A stretch of DNA of 46,531 nucleotides, taken from a virus. Shown here piece by piece: positions 26,210 through 34,195 of this stretch; the stretch's first letter is position 1, and each line of letters starts with the position of its first letter. Location of the stretch: positions 1 to 46,531 of the IMG/VR virus record IMGVR_UViG_3300027659_000054; one strand, 5' to 3'. A program made the position numbers and the translations under genes. A model generated the notes under the pieces. That model searched no databases and had not been told where the DNA came from. It saw nothing but the letters and a program-made list of their open reading frames with translations.

Positions 26210-27454
26210 TTATTCTTTCTTCTTAAAACTCATAAAATACTCCGGTGTTGTCAGCGCTGATAGCACTTGCCCGTTGTCAAACTTCATACTCACCTGCTTG
26301 ATCTGGTCGATGTTTGTCATCTGATCAATCAGCGTGTCGATGTCTTTCTGTGATGCGTGATTCAGAAAGTTTCCATAAACCTTTTTCCTCGTCACATAAT
26401 GCGGCGAGCTCTCACACTGGATTTTAATAAACATCTGGATTCCAGCCATCGTGGCGGCATGTGGGTTCCGACCGATCCCAGCGAAGATAGTGTTGATGTG
26501 CTGTTGGGCGTTGGTGACGAGTGCCTCCGCCAGCACAAAGTCATCATCGTCAATAACCAACTCATCGGAATAAGACAACCGCGCGAGCATAGCCACCTTG
26601 AGAATCTGCTGGGACTTGCTTTGGAGGAAGTTCGCCTCCGCTGCACTAACCGATCCCTTCTTCGCTTCATAGTTGGAGATATACCAAGTGTCATATAACC
26701 TCGTGGCACTGTCGGTAAGACTGAATGACCCAGAGAGGGCTTGGATTTGTCGTCCTCTCTCGACGAGGAAAGCTTCGGCTTCTCGCTGGGCATCGGTTTT
26801 CACTGGGCGGGGGATGGGAGGGCCACCTTTGTTGGCGTAGAGGTAGATCACTCGTCGGGAGAAACCACCGGAAAGGGCGTTCTCGTTGATGAGGGATTTC
26901 GTGAGGTCTGGCGTCATGCAGCCGAGGAGGGTGATGTAAGGATAAGGTAACTCTGTCATCCCACGGGAGATCAGTGCGCTCTCAAATGACACTTGGGGGT
27001 TATAGATTTGAGTTAGCAGCTGCACCCAGCCGAGTGGATCACCTCCGACTTGTACAAGGTTCACGAATTCGTCGGAGAGGATGATGCACTTGGTGTATTT
27101 GCAGGCTTTTTTGTTGACTTCGAACACCATGCGGCAGGGAGATTTCTCATCTGACATGTGTTTGATGAAAGCTTCTTTGGAGGCGGACTCTGGAGCGATG
27201 GGGATGGGGTGCTTGGAGGTGGAGATTTTATGGAGCAGGCGCTTTGCGATGTCTTTCGCAGTGGACTTAGCTATGCCCGGCGGTGTGACATACATGATGT
27301 AGAGGTTCGGCTGGATGTTGCCGATGATTCCCATATCGAGCCAGAGGTTAGGGCCACAGCAGGCGGAGAGCACAGCGAAGGCGGCCCAGTCGTGGAAGTA
27401 TTGCGGGGCTTCGTTGCCAGAGGAGTAGGTGTGGTAGGCGGAGAGGAAGGTCAT
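26210..27454 (-). CDS. DUF3987-like AAA ATPase, putative replicative helicase
   Basis: This 414-residue protein matches the DUF3987 group of P-loop ATPases. The N-terminal HDWAAFAVLSACCG segment precedes NIQPNLYIMYVTPPG. The Walker A is TPPGIAKST (57-65) and the Walker B is CIILSDEF (123-130). Such proteins occur as primase-associated helicases in plasmids and phages, so DNA unwinding at the fork is the likely role. I see no separate primase. It is the last leftward gene and meets the giant gene with a three-base gap. Its start overlaps the upstream stop (ATGA). Its first 17 bases repeat those of the upstream gene. Confidence 0.75.
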   Translation of the reverse strand: MTFLSAYHTYSSGNEAPQYFHDWAAFAVLSACCGPNLWLDMGIIGNIQPNLYIMYVTPPGIAKSTAKDIAKRLLHKISTSKHPIPIAPESASKEAFIKHMSDEKSPCRMVFEVNKKACKYTKCIILSDEFVNLVQVGGDPLGWVQLLTQIYNPQVSFESALISRGMTELPYPYITLLGCMTPDLTKSLINENALSGGFSRRVIYLYANKGGPPIPRPVKTDAQREAEAFLVERGRQIQALSGSFSLTDSATRLYDTWYISNYEAKKGSVSAAEANFLQSKSQQILKVAMLARLSYSDELVIDDDDFVLAEALVTNAQQHINTIFAGIGRNPHAATMAGIQMFIKIQCESSPHYVTRKKVYGNFLNHASQKDIDTLIDQMTNIDQIKQVSMKFDNGQVLSALTTPEYFMSFKKKE

Positions 27455-27696
27455 TGGAGATCGGGACGAAGGGAGAAAAAAACGTTGACGATTTTACCGT
27501 TGTGGAATATTTGGCTTTTCCATTGGCCTGAGCTGTAAAAGCACTCGATGTATGAGCTCAGCCAGCTACAATTTATGTAGATTGGAAAGCCGAATAGAAG
27601 AAAATCTAGCTGGCCTATGCCATGCTTATTGATATGTAGTTTCATATTAATCAAGTATCGCTTCAAGCGTTGGGTTTGAGCGGAGAGGAAGGTCAT
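27451..27696 (-). CDS. Small hypothetical protein sharing the helicase start sequence
   Basis: This 81-residue protein is rich in Leu, Ile, Phe and Tyr, with a hydrophobic middle (LDFLLFGFPIYI) and no clear motif. It begins with the same 17 bases as the helicase gene (MTFLSA in both) and is joined to its neighbours by ATGA overlaps on both sides. Codon use is more AT-rich than in the helicase. It may be a recent insertion whose start was copied, or the copy may have arisen by recombination at the start. Confidence 0.6.
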   Translation of the reverse strand: MTFLSAQTQRLKRYLINMKLHINKHGIGQLDFLLFGFPIYINCSWLSSYIECFYSSGQWKSQIFHNGKIVNVFFSLRPDLQ

Positions 27697-27962
27697 TTAC
27701 GATAGGTGATAAGATATGGGCATTCGATAGGGCCGTTCTTCAAGAGTTGAATTTGAATAAATTCATTGTTTATTGGAATGCTGAAGACCTCCCCAGCGGT
27801 GGCATTGATTGGAAGCAGTTCACCAGCGAATTCATTGATTGCTTTTCTTAGTTCTGCTGCGGCTTTTGATAAAGCATTTTCTGCAAGACCTAGAGATATA
27901 GTTGCTCTCTTCCAGTTTTGGAATTTGAGGTCTAAGGATTCGTTTAAGATAAGTGTTGGCAT
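27693..27962 (-). CDS. Small hypothetical protein
   Basis: This is an 89-residue protein. A longer frame starts at 28028, but the ATG at 27962 follows directly after the ligase stop in the junction TAACCATATG, which recurs elsewhere in this genome, so I prefer it. The N-terminal half is helical, with NALSKAAAELRKAINEF, and the C-terminal half is beta-like. No motif was recognised. It lies between ligase and helicase, so a minor replication role is possible. Confidence 0.6.
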   Translation of the reverse strand: MPTLILNESLDLKFQNWKRATISLGLAENALSKAAAELRKAINEFAGELLPINATAGEVFSIPINNEFIQIQLLKNGPIECPYLITYRK

Positions 27963-27966
27963 ATGG

Positions 27967-28824
27967 TTAGTCAAGTATTGCTTCAATTCTCCCTTGAAGT
28001 GGGGCACCTCGATCTGAGAGCATTTCAAAACGGATCTTCGCTAGGAATCCTGCGGGGTTGTTTTTGGCATAGTAATCTTGTTCGGGTTGGGACAGCCCTG
28101 AGCCTACGTTAAACTCGACCCCTGCGTCGGTTTGACACGTAAGCTGGAACCCTTGGTTACCTTTCTCTCCTTCCGTGAGGGTGAAGTCGAGGATGGTGAA
28201 CTCATCGTCGATCCAGCCTTTGCGTTTGAGCAGGTGCTTCCAGCGGTTTTCTTGGTTGCCGCACTCCTCCGCGAAGCCATAAGGAGAATCGGGAGCACGA
28301 TACATAAGTCCTTCGTATCCCTCGGCTCGGTATTGTCCATAGAGTGTGTCGTCCAGTCCTGGGCTATGGATAAAAGTTGTTGGGACCACTGCAAGAGCTG
28401 AGGTCGAATGGATAACCAGCTTCTCTGATAGCGACTGGAGAAGGGCAGCACGGTGGTGGAAGCTGAGATGAAGACGCTCGGTGTCAATGATGTCGAAGAT
28501 GTGGTATTTGATTTCATGGGTTTTGTCAGAGGGTGCCGTGCGCTTTACTGCGATGGCGGAGTTGATTTGTTGGAGGGATTTGCCGTGGCAATAGAGTTCA
28601 CCGTCTAGGAGCCAATGGGAAGGGACTGCGCGGTTGAGGTCATAGGTGAAGTGCTCAACCACCGCTGGATTCCACACCTTGCCTTCTTCTTTGTTGAGTC
28701 CACGGGATTGCATGACTCCTTGGTGGTAGAGCGCGCGGACTCCGTTGAGCTTAGGTTGGACATAGAAGGGGAGGAGGAGTTTGTGTCGGTGATCTTGCCA
28801 TTTGAAGGCGCACATGGGTTTCAT
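27967..28824 (-). CDS. ATP-dependent DNA ligase
   Basis: This 285-residue protein has the nucleotidyltransferase motifs. Motif I is KLNGVR (25-30) with the adenylated Lys25, motif III is LDGELY (73-78), motif IV is EGLMYR (171-176) and motif V is LLKRKGW (198-204). Motif I has Asn where most ligases have Asp (KxDG), an allowed but less common form. The C-terminal OB-fold part is present but short. It seals nicks in replicated DNA. A four-base overlap couples it to the PLD-like gene upstream. Confidence 0.88.
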   Translation of the reverse strand: MKPMCAFKWQDHRHKLLLPFYVQPKLNGVRALYHQGVMQSRGLNKEEGKVWNPAVVEHFTYDLNRAVPSHWLLDGELYCHGKSLQQINSAIAVKRTAPSDKTHEIKYHIFDIIDTERLHLSFHHRAALLQSLSEKLVIHSTSALAVVPTTFIHSPGLDDTLYGQYRAEGYEGLMYRAPDSPYGFAEECGNQENRWKHLLKRKGWIDDEFTILDFTLTEGEKGNQGFQLTCQTDAGVEFNVGSGLSQPEQDYYAKNNPAGFLAKIRFEMLSDRGAPLQGRIEAILD

Positions 28825-29243
28825 ATAATAGTAGTGACTGCTTTATGTTTTGAAAAAGTTACGATTGTCTTAAACCAAGAGATCGCGCGCTTAGCCTGGG
28901 CTGGGCTAAGTTTAAACATGAGGTTTAGAATGGTGTCATCGCAGAGATTTGTAGAGCCTGCGTAAACAGTGCTGCCAAAAGCCCAAAGCTTTGCGTGGTT
29001 CCATGGGGTTAAATGACAATGAAACTTACATTGGCTTACTGTGTAATCCGCTGGGAGCTTTGCAGCTAATACAATAATATCGTAAGTATCAGCCAACCGA
29101 TTTAGCTCTTCAATAACCGCAGCAGAAATTGTGAAAGTGCTCAGTAAAAGCTGCTTACACTTTTTATGCTTTTTTAACAGTGCAAAGACTGGGCAAGGCT
29201 TTTGTGTTATTGCACTTCTTATATCTAATTTGAGAGGTTCCAT
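28821..29243 (-). CDS. PLD-like protein with one HKD-type motif
   Basis: This 140-residue protein contains H83-x-K85 in WNHAKLWAFG and then GSTN at 96-99. This matches the core of the phospholipase D superfamily (HxK, GSxN). The usual Asp of the HKD signature is Gly at the expected place, and only one motif is present, so a dimer would be needed. Small PLD-like proteins of phages include nucleases and possible tyrosyl-DNA or lipid-acting enzymes. The place between ligase and polymerase genes favours a DNA role. A Lys-rich stretch near 24-30 would suit DNA binding. Confidence 0.65.
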   Translation of the reverse strand: MEPLKLDIRSAITQKPCPVFALLKKHKKCKQLLLSTFTISAAVIEELNRLADTYDIIVLAAKLPADYTVSQCKFHCHLTPWNHAKLWAFGSTVYAGSTNLCDDTILNLMFKLSPAQAKRAISWFKTIVTFSKHKAVTTII

Positions 29244-29247
29244 ATGG

Positions 29248-29514
29248 TTATAGGCCGAGGATGATTACAGGTTCAGAGATGGGGTAGGACAGTCCCACCC
29301 AGGTAATGAGGGTTTTACAGTCGTCACGGAAGATGCCGGACTGCACGAAGGTTTCAACGGAAAGCTGCCAGGACTTGGCAAAGCGTTGGAGCTCGTCGAA
29401 TCCTCCGAAGATATGCCGGATGAAGCGAGAGTCAATGATGACAGTCGGTTCGGTCTGGAGGTCTCGGAGGATTTGGAACCTGAGCTTAGAGGCTTCGTGG
29501 GAGGAGAGGGTCAT
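29248..29514 (-). CDS. Small hypothetical protein
   Basis: This is an 88-residue protein. The frame is open to 29595, but the ATG at 29514 overlaps the upstream stop by four bases, the rule in this operon. It has a charged helical first half (SSHEASKLRFQILRDLQ) and a beta-rich second half ending in ISEPVIILGL. It is followed by the recurrent TAACCATATG junction. No motif was recognised. Confidence 0.6.
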   Translation of the reverse strand: MTLSSHEASKLRFQILRDLQTEPTVIIDSRFIRHIFGGFDELQRFAKSWQLSVETFVQSGIFRDDCKTLITWVGLSYPISEPVIILGL

Positions 29515-29708
29515 GGCAATTGGAATAGAGCAAGCTGCGTGCAGAAGAGTTCCATTTTGCGGGCGTTGCTGGTGGAGGGGTTTTGGATTGCCCACAGGTT
29601 GAACTTGTTGACGTGACGGGAAAGGAGGTTCACGTCCTCGTGGCCGTGACGGGTTGGGTGCTCGGTGATTCGAGCGATTGTTCCAGGGATGTATTCGATG
29701 TAGTGCAT
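29511..29708 (-). CDS. Small hypothetical protein
   Basis: This is a 65-residue protein. The start at 29708, one base after the polymerase stop, gives MHYIEYIPGTIARITEHP; longer versions overlap the polymerase gene. It has several His and Asn residues but no metal motif that I can name. ATGA overlap couples it to the next gene. The function is unknown, and the place right after the polymerase suggests a replication accessory. Confidence 0.6.
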   Translation of the reverse strand: MHYIEYIPGTIARITEHPTRHGHEDVNLLSRHVNKFNLWAIQNPSTSNARKMELFCTQLALFQLP

Positions 29709-29709
29709 G

Positions 29710-32175
29710 TTAGATTTCTCCGGTTCTATAGTCTTCTTTAGTGTGTAGCCACGATGGGCCGTAGCCGCCTTCATACGGGATTACGATGCGCTCGTTTCCG
29801 ATGGAGAGGGTGTTGTTAAAATAGGATCGCACCTTGTCAACTGCCCACTCAGTCCGGTCAATGGGAAACTGTCCGCAGAGGGCATCGTGGACGGAGTGGA
29901 GCGGTTGTATAATAAGATCTCCTGAGCTACTGCGGTTTTCAGGGTCTTGCCACAATTTCTGCATTGCCAGATTTGTTGCATAGGTAGTGTTTGCTTGGGG
30001 TTCGTGTGCATAAGCTGCTTTGAATGTTTGATCGTTTCCTGGCCGTCCGAAGAACGTGCGGATGTGACCGCTGGCACAGGAGAGGGTTTTGCCTTTGTTG
30101 AGTTGTTGCTGCACCCAGCGGTGCCATTCCAGCACACCGGGGTAGCGCTTGAAGAAGACGATTTGAATTTTCTTACAGTCACCTGGTGGAACCCAGAGAA
30201 CTTTGAACTCAGGGGACTTCTTGAAAGTCTGAATAAGGATATTGTTCGCCATGGTGTTGACTCCCATATCATACGAGCTTCCATGCAAGGTTGCTTTACA
30301 AACCGCATAGAGGGAGTTGGGAATGTCGACGGTTTTCGTCAGGCGCTTAACCTCCGCGCGGGGTAGGTCATTCACGTTTACCGACACGCCAGTGAGCTGG
30401 CCTTGCATTTGCATATACATCAGGGCTATGATCTTTGCAGGTTTGATGCCAGCCATGAGGTCGTCGAGCATAGTGGGATCACCGAGCATCGCTGCGCGGG
30501 AGGCTACTGTCCAGCCGTCTGCGCCGGAAAGATCGCATTGGAAGAAATGCTGTCCGACATCGGGGAGGTAAAGATCACGTAGTTGCTCGGTAATTGTTTG
30601 AAGGTTTGTCCCAGACCCTGTAACCGAGCCAGAGCAAGAGAGGCGGCCTGTTTCTGTGCCAACGAGGTTATAGGAGCAACGAACTCTTCCATCTTGGTCT
30701 GTCTCCAGTTCGAGTTGCTTCCGAACGCCTTCGAGCTTCTTCCATCCGAGGGCGCAGGCCAAGAATGGATGCGTATGGTTTCCTTGTTTGATGATGATTT
30801 TAAGCATTGCATCGGCGTTGGCTGTGAGGCGGGTTGTTTTACGGCCAGCTTCTTTGATGAACTGCGGCTCGAAGCCGAAGCGCTTGTAGAGCAGGTCGCA
30901 CATCTGTTTGGGCGAGTTGAGGTTGATTTCACTGTTGGCATGGTTGTTGCAAGCCATCTGGAGTTCTTTCATTTTGACTGAAAGTTCACCGAGCTTGACC
31001 TGTGCGTGGTTGGTGTCGTAACGGATTCCTCGCAGCGACATGTATTGTAGCGAGGGGATTAGGGACATGTTGAAGTCGTAGTGGTCGCGCTGGGCGGGAG
31101 ACATCGCGGCCATGTGGTTCTGGTGGATTTCTAAGGTAACGGCTGCGTCTTTGCAGCAATAGGTTCGATGGGTAACCTTAGCACTGTCGTCATCGTGGGA
31201 GAGTTTGCCCTCGAATTTGTAATAAGGCTCTTTGGACCAGATGGACGCTTGCGTGCCAAGGCCTTTCGGAAGCTCCGGATAGATCTCCCATCCTGATAAC
31301 ATGGTGTCATGAGAAATATTTCGAGCGTTGATGTGCCAGAGTTTGGCGAGGACGACGTAATCATAGAGGGAGTTTTGTAGAACTTTAGGGATTGCGGGGT
31401 TGGACATCATCTCGTTGAACTTCTGCATCACGATGCCCTTGGTGGGGTCGTCAAAGTCAGAGAGGTTGATTGTCCAAGCGGAAGACGGATCGGTGGAAAT
31501 GCCGATGCAGGTGACGCCATCTAGGTTTTTGTATTTGTCGGCAGTGGGGTTGGGATAGCCGCCTTCGATGTCAACGGAGACCAGCTGTCCTGCTGAGATA
31601 CTGGCCAAGCGGGATAGGCATTCACTGGCAGTGAGGGAGGGCTCGAGCTTTCTATTGGGGAGATTGATACCAACTTGACTGGCTTCTTCCACTGCACGTC
31701 CAATGTCAAATTGAAAGAGTGGAGTATCGTCCCAGACTTTTTGGACATACCCTGGAGAGAATGTCGAAACGCATTTATGGCGGTTATCAAATCCGTTGAA
31801 GATAGTCCCTCGATATACGTTGACTTTGTGGTAAACTCCAGCAGCCCAGAGTGCGGTGCCTCCGAGGAGTAGGACACAGTTTGGTTGGAACTTGTTGAGG
31901 TCATTTTTAAGTATGGTTAGTGAGGTTTGGAAGTCGCTGTCGGATTTGTTGATTTGTTCAATGTCCCCGCCGGGTGGGACTTGGTTATAGATGTAGCCAC
32001 GGAAGCATTGGGAGAGAGTGAGGCCGCTGTTTTCCAGGGCGGCGCTGAGGAGGCCAGAAGACGGTCCAGCGAAGGGTCGTCCCTGGGCTAGTTCATGTGG
32101 TCCAGGCGCATCGCCGATGACAGCTAAGCGGTGGGAAGATGGGGAGAGGGGGAAGGCGTTGGGAAGGTGGGTCAT
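29710..32175 (-). CDS. Family A DNA polymerase with N-terminal uracil-glycosylase-like domain
   Basis: This is an 821-residue protein. Residues 15-165 resemble family 4/5-type uracil-DNA glycosylases: GDAPGPHE at 21-28, GRPFAGPSSGLL, VLLLGGTALW, and FSPGY at 139-143, where the catalytic HPS-type His is replaced. A 3'-5' exonuclease follows: DIE at 202-204, N268-D272, and Y339xxxD343. The polymerase part has motif A (D548), motif B near 611-638 (KATLHGSSYDMG) and motif C HSVHD (760-764). Motif A has Gly-Ala-Asp instead of Gln-Ile-Glu. It should be the replicative enzyme. UDG-like fusions to PolA are known in some phages. Confidence 0.9.
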   Translation of the reverse strand: MTHLPNAFPLSPSSHRLAVIGDAPGPHELAQGRPFAGPSSGLLSAALENSGLTLSQCFRGYIYNQVPPGGDIEQINKSDSDFQTSLTILKNDLNKFQPNCVLLLGGTALWAAGVYHKVNVYRGTIFNGFDNRHKCVSTFSPGYVQKVWDDTPLFQFDIGRAVEEASQVGINLPNRKLEPSLTASECLSRLASISAGQLVSVDIEGGYPNPTADKYKNLDGVTCIGISTDPSSAWTINLSDFDDPTKGIVMQKFNEMMSNPAIPKVLQNSLYDYVVLAKLWHINARNISHDTMLSGWEIYPELPKGLGTQASIWSKEPYYKFEGKLSHDDDSAKVTHRTYCCKDAAVTLEIHQNHMAAMSPAQRDHYDFNMSLIPSLQYMSLRGIRYDTNHAQVKLGELSVKMKELQMACNNHANSEINLNSPKQMCDLLYKRFGFEPQFIKEAGRKTTRLTANADAMLKIIIKQGNHTHPFLACALGWKKLEGVRKQLELETDQDGRVRCSYNLVGTETGRLSCSGSVTGSGTNLQTITEQLRDLYLPDVGQHFFQCDLSGADGWTVASRAAMLGDPTMLDDLMAGIKPAKIIALMYMQMQGQLTGVSVNVNDLPRAEVKRLTKTVDIPNSLYAVCKATLHGSSYDMGVNTMANNILIQTFKKSPEFKVLWVPPGDCKKIQIVFFKRYPGVLEWHRWVQQQLNKGKTLSCASGHIRTFFGRPGNDQTFKAAYAHEPQANTTYATNLAMQKLWQDPENRSSSGDLIIQPLHSVHDALCGQFPIDRTEWAVDKVRSYFNNTLSIGNERIVIPYEGGYGPSWLHTKEDYRTGEI

Positions 32176-32297
32176 AGGGTCATGTCCACAAGCTGGTTGA
32201 GGAGTTGGATGATCTGCCGCAGTTGACTGTGGAACTGGATCAAGATGAAGTTAAAGTAGGTGAAACAAGCGATGAAATAAAGACCTGGGAATTTCAT
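32172..32297 (-). CDS. 41-residue small membrane protein
   Basis: A 41-codon frame fits exactly between the methyltransferase and the polymerase. Its ATG overlaps the methyltransferase stop and its TGA overlaps the polymerase ATG, both as ATGA. The first half (FPGLYFIACFTYFNFILIQF) is a membrane segment; the second half is a Gln/Leu amphipathic helix. Dual overlap at both ends and lack of any other gene in the gap make translation likely. It could anchor replication to the membrane or be a toxin-like peptide; nothing in the sequence decides this. Confidence 0.65.
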   Translation of the reverse strand: MKFPGLYFIACFTYFNFILIQFHSQLRQIIQLLNQLVDMTL

Positions 32298-33760
32298 GAA
32301 AACTGCACATTCCCTCCGAGCATATTTTTATACGTATCCTTCACCCGGTCTTGCAACTCAGGAAACCGCGCAGTGTCAATCTCACAGGCCAGAATCTTAC
32401 AGCCCTTAAGAATCCCCGCCCGCACAATGCTACCCGCTCCTGCAAATGGATCAAGCATTGTCATACCTGGGAAGAACACAGGATCAAGGAGCATCTTGTC
32501 CACGAACTCCAAAGGCTTAGCGAACGGGTTAGACTGCATACGTTTTTCAGGCATAGCATCGACAATCATATGACAGAGGGTCATGGGTTTAGCCAAGCGT
32601 GGGGAGCCTTTCTTCATAACCATCACCGGCTCGTAAGACTTAGTGGGGTTCTGATGTGGTGCGTTGTTCTTGCAGCTGTGCGGTTTGAGCCAGAGCATGT
32701 TCCAATCCAGCACCTTGAACCCCACCTCCCGCCCCCAGTTTGCCAGCTTCTCTTGATGCTGTTGCGCATAGAAGAAGAACAGATATGTGTCGTCTTTCAG
32801 CACACGGAATGCGCCCTCAAGAAACGGCCTCATCTGCTCCACGTTCTGAGCCACATCATGGGTGGACCTCATAGCATCAACACCGTGAATGTCCTCAATC
32901 AGGTTCATGTCGATGCCATATGGGATGTCGGTGATGATCACATCAACCGAGCTTGGAGCAAGGACGTTCATCATCAGTTCCACGCAGTCCATATTAAACA
33001 GCCTGTCTGACAACTTGATCTGTCGCATTTCCCTCAGCTGTTCTGGGGAAGCGGAGATTACCGAGGGTGTGGCGAGGGGATCTCCTAATGAAATCGAGAT
33101 GATGCCGGTGGGCTTGGTGGTTTTGTTGGGTTGTGGGATGGTGAGGACAGCGCCGGAGAGCTTGGCCTTGGCGGCCATCGCGGCGTTCTCTTTTCGCTGG
33201 AGGACAATTTGTTTGGCGTTCTCGAGGTTTTTGGCATCCCAGATTTCTTTGTCGTTGTGCTGAAGGAGTTTGGCGATGATGATGCAGTCGGCGACGTAAC
33301 TGTGGGACTGTCCGACGAGCTGGCCGGTGGCACGGGTGCCCCATTTCTCCTTGCGGTCGGCTGAGACTTTGTCATTGGTTTCGTGGACCTTGGCGATACC
33401 GAGGGTTATGTCCTGCCAGCACATGGCGCGGCGCTGCATGTTCTCATCGAGTTCGATCATGAGTTCCATAGCGCGCTCGAGCTTGACTCGGCGGACGATG
33501 GGGACTTCTGTCTGGCCGAGGAGCTTGTAGGCTTCGAGGCGACACTCTCCGGCGATGAGCTCGTTGTCGGAGTTTAGGAGCAAAGGGGTGATGGGGCCGA
33601 CGAGGATGATAGACGCGGCAATGCGCTCCGCGTTGGCCTTGACTTCCTTGGGGTCTTTCCGCTGGCGCTCGGAGCGGTTGAGGACGATGGAGGAAATGGG
33701 GAGATAGGTGGCGTCTTCGAGGCGCTTGATCTTGCGAGGTTCAGGGGAGGGAGAGGACAT
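32294..33760 (-). CDS. ParB-like/DNA methyltransferase fusion
   Basis: This 488-residue protein begins with a ParB/Srx-like domain: PISSIVLN, then NSDNELIAGECRLEAYKLLG at about 63-82. A helical linker follows, and then a DNA methyltransferase domain with DIPYG at 278-282 (motif IV, DPPY type), KPLEF at 415-419 and LDPFAGAGS at 436-444 (motif I). The order motif IV before I marks the beta class of N4-cytosine or N6-adenine enzymes. Such fusions are common in phages and may protect DNA from restriction. No cognate nuclease is seen. A hairpin lies directly upstream of the start. Confidence 0.85.
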   Translation of the reverse strand: MSSPSPEPRKIKRLEDATYLPISSIVLNRSERQRKDPKEVKANAERIAASIILVGPITPLLLNSDNELIAGECRLEAYKLLGQTEVPIVRRVKLERAMELMIELDENMQRRAMCWQDITLGIAKVHETNDKVSADRKEKWGTRATGQLVGQSHSYVADCIIIAKLLQHNDKEIWDAKNLENAKQIVLQRKENAAMAAKAKLSGAVLTIPQPNKTTKPTGIISISLGDPLATPSVISASPEQLREMRQIKLSDRLFNMDCVELMMNVLAPSSVDVIITDIPYGIDMNLIEDIHGVDAMRSTHDVAQNVEQMRPFLEGAFRVLKDDTYLFFFYAQQHQEKLANWGREVGFKVLDWNMLWLKPHSCKNNAPHQNPTKSYEPVMVMKKGSPRLAKPMTLCHMIVDAMPEKRMQSNPFAKPLEFVDKMLLDPVFFPGMTMLDPFAGAGSIVRAGILKGCKILACEIDTARFPELQDRVKDTYKNMLGGNVQFS

Positions 33761-33774
33761 GGGGGGAAAGAGGC

Positions 33775-33799
33775 GGCACGAGAATAAAGCCCTCGTGCC
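33775..33799 (-). terminator. Intergenic hairpin with pyrimidine tail
   Basis: On the minus strand GGCACGAG pairs perfectly with CTCGTGCC around a 9-base loop and is followed by GCCTCTTTCCCCCC and then the methyltransferase ATG. It follows the upstream gene's stop through TAACCCACACC. The short T-run makes it a weak terminator or a processing or attenuation site rather than a strong stop. Confidence 0.5.
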
Positions 33800-33817
33800 A
33801 GAGGCGGGTGGTGTGGG

Positions 33818-34147
33818 TTAGCGTTGCGCGTCAAGTTCAAGCTCGCGGGTGATGGCGAGGTTGATTTGAGCGAGTTCTTTTTTCTGACACTGGATCGTGA
33901 GCTTAACCTGATGCACTACTTTTTCATAGTGATCGAGTTCATACTCAGTGCCGGAGATGCGTTCGAGGAGCTCAGCACGGTCATCGTAGATCGTGCGGGC
34001 GGCTTTCGCGCGGGAGACCTCGCGTTCAATCATGTCGTCGACTTCATCGACGGGGATAGAACGGCGGGGTTTTGCATCTGTACAGTAGCCTTCATCTGTT
34101 GTTGGAAAGCTACGAGCTATTGGTTTACGCTTTGTTTTTGTTTTCAT
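33818..34147 (-). CDS. Small coiled-coil hypothetical protein
   Basis: This is a 109-residue protein; I use the ATG at 34147, preceded by CCCACTATG, rather than one seven codons upstream inside the hairpin. The N-terminus is basic (MKTKTKRKPIAR). The rest is a long charged helix (residues 45-109) with heptad-like Leu spacing. A DNA-binding or structural accessory is possible. It is flanked by hairpins on both sides, so its expression may be set separately from its neighbours. Confidence 0.6.
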   Translation of the reverse strand: MKTKTKRKPIARSFPTTDEGYCTDAKPRRSIPVDEVDDMIEREVSRAKAARTIYDDRAELLERISGTEYELDHYEKVVHQVKLTIQCQKKELAQINLAITRELELDAQR

Positions 34148-34159
34148 AGTGGGAAAAGA

Positions 34160-34181
34160 GGCAGACATTGTCCGGTCTGCC
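34160..34181 (-). terminator. Intergenic hairpin with pyrimidine tail
   Basis: On the minus strand GGCAGAC pairs perfectly with GTCTGCC around an 8-base loop, followed by TCTTTTCCC and then the ATG of the next gene. The upstream stop reads TAACCCAAACC. The same architecture occurs at 33775-33799 and 44295-44323. It is likely a weak terminator or RNA processing site. Confidence 0.5.
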
Positions 34182-34195
34182 AGCGGAGGTTTGGG

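Noticed and set aside
26206-26210. Bidirectional terminator at the convergent junction
   Set aside because: Only three bases separate the two genes and no hairpin with T-run is visible there.
32351-33010. 219-codon plus-strand frame inside the methyltransferase gene
   Set aside because: The opposite strand encodes clear methyltransferase motifs; this frame is an antisense shadow.
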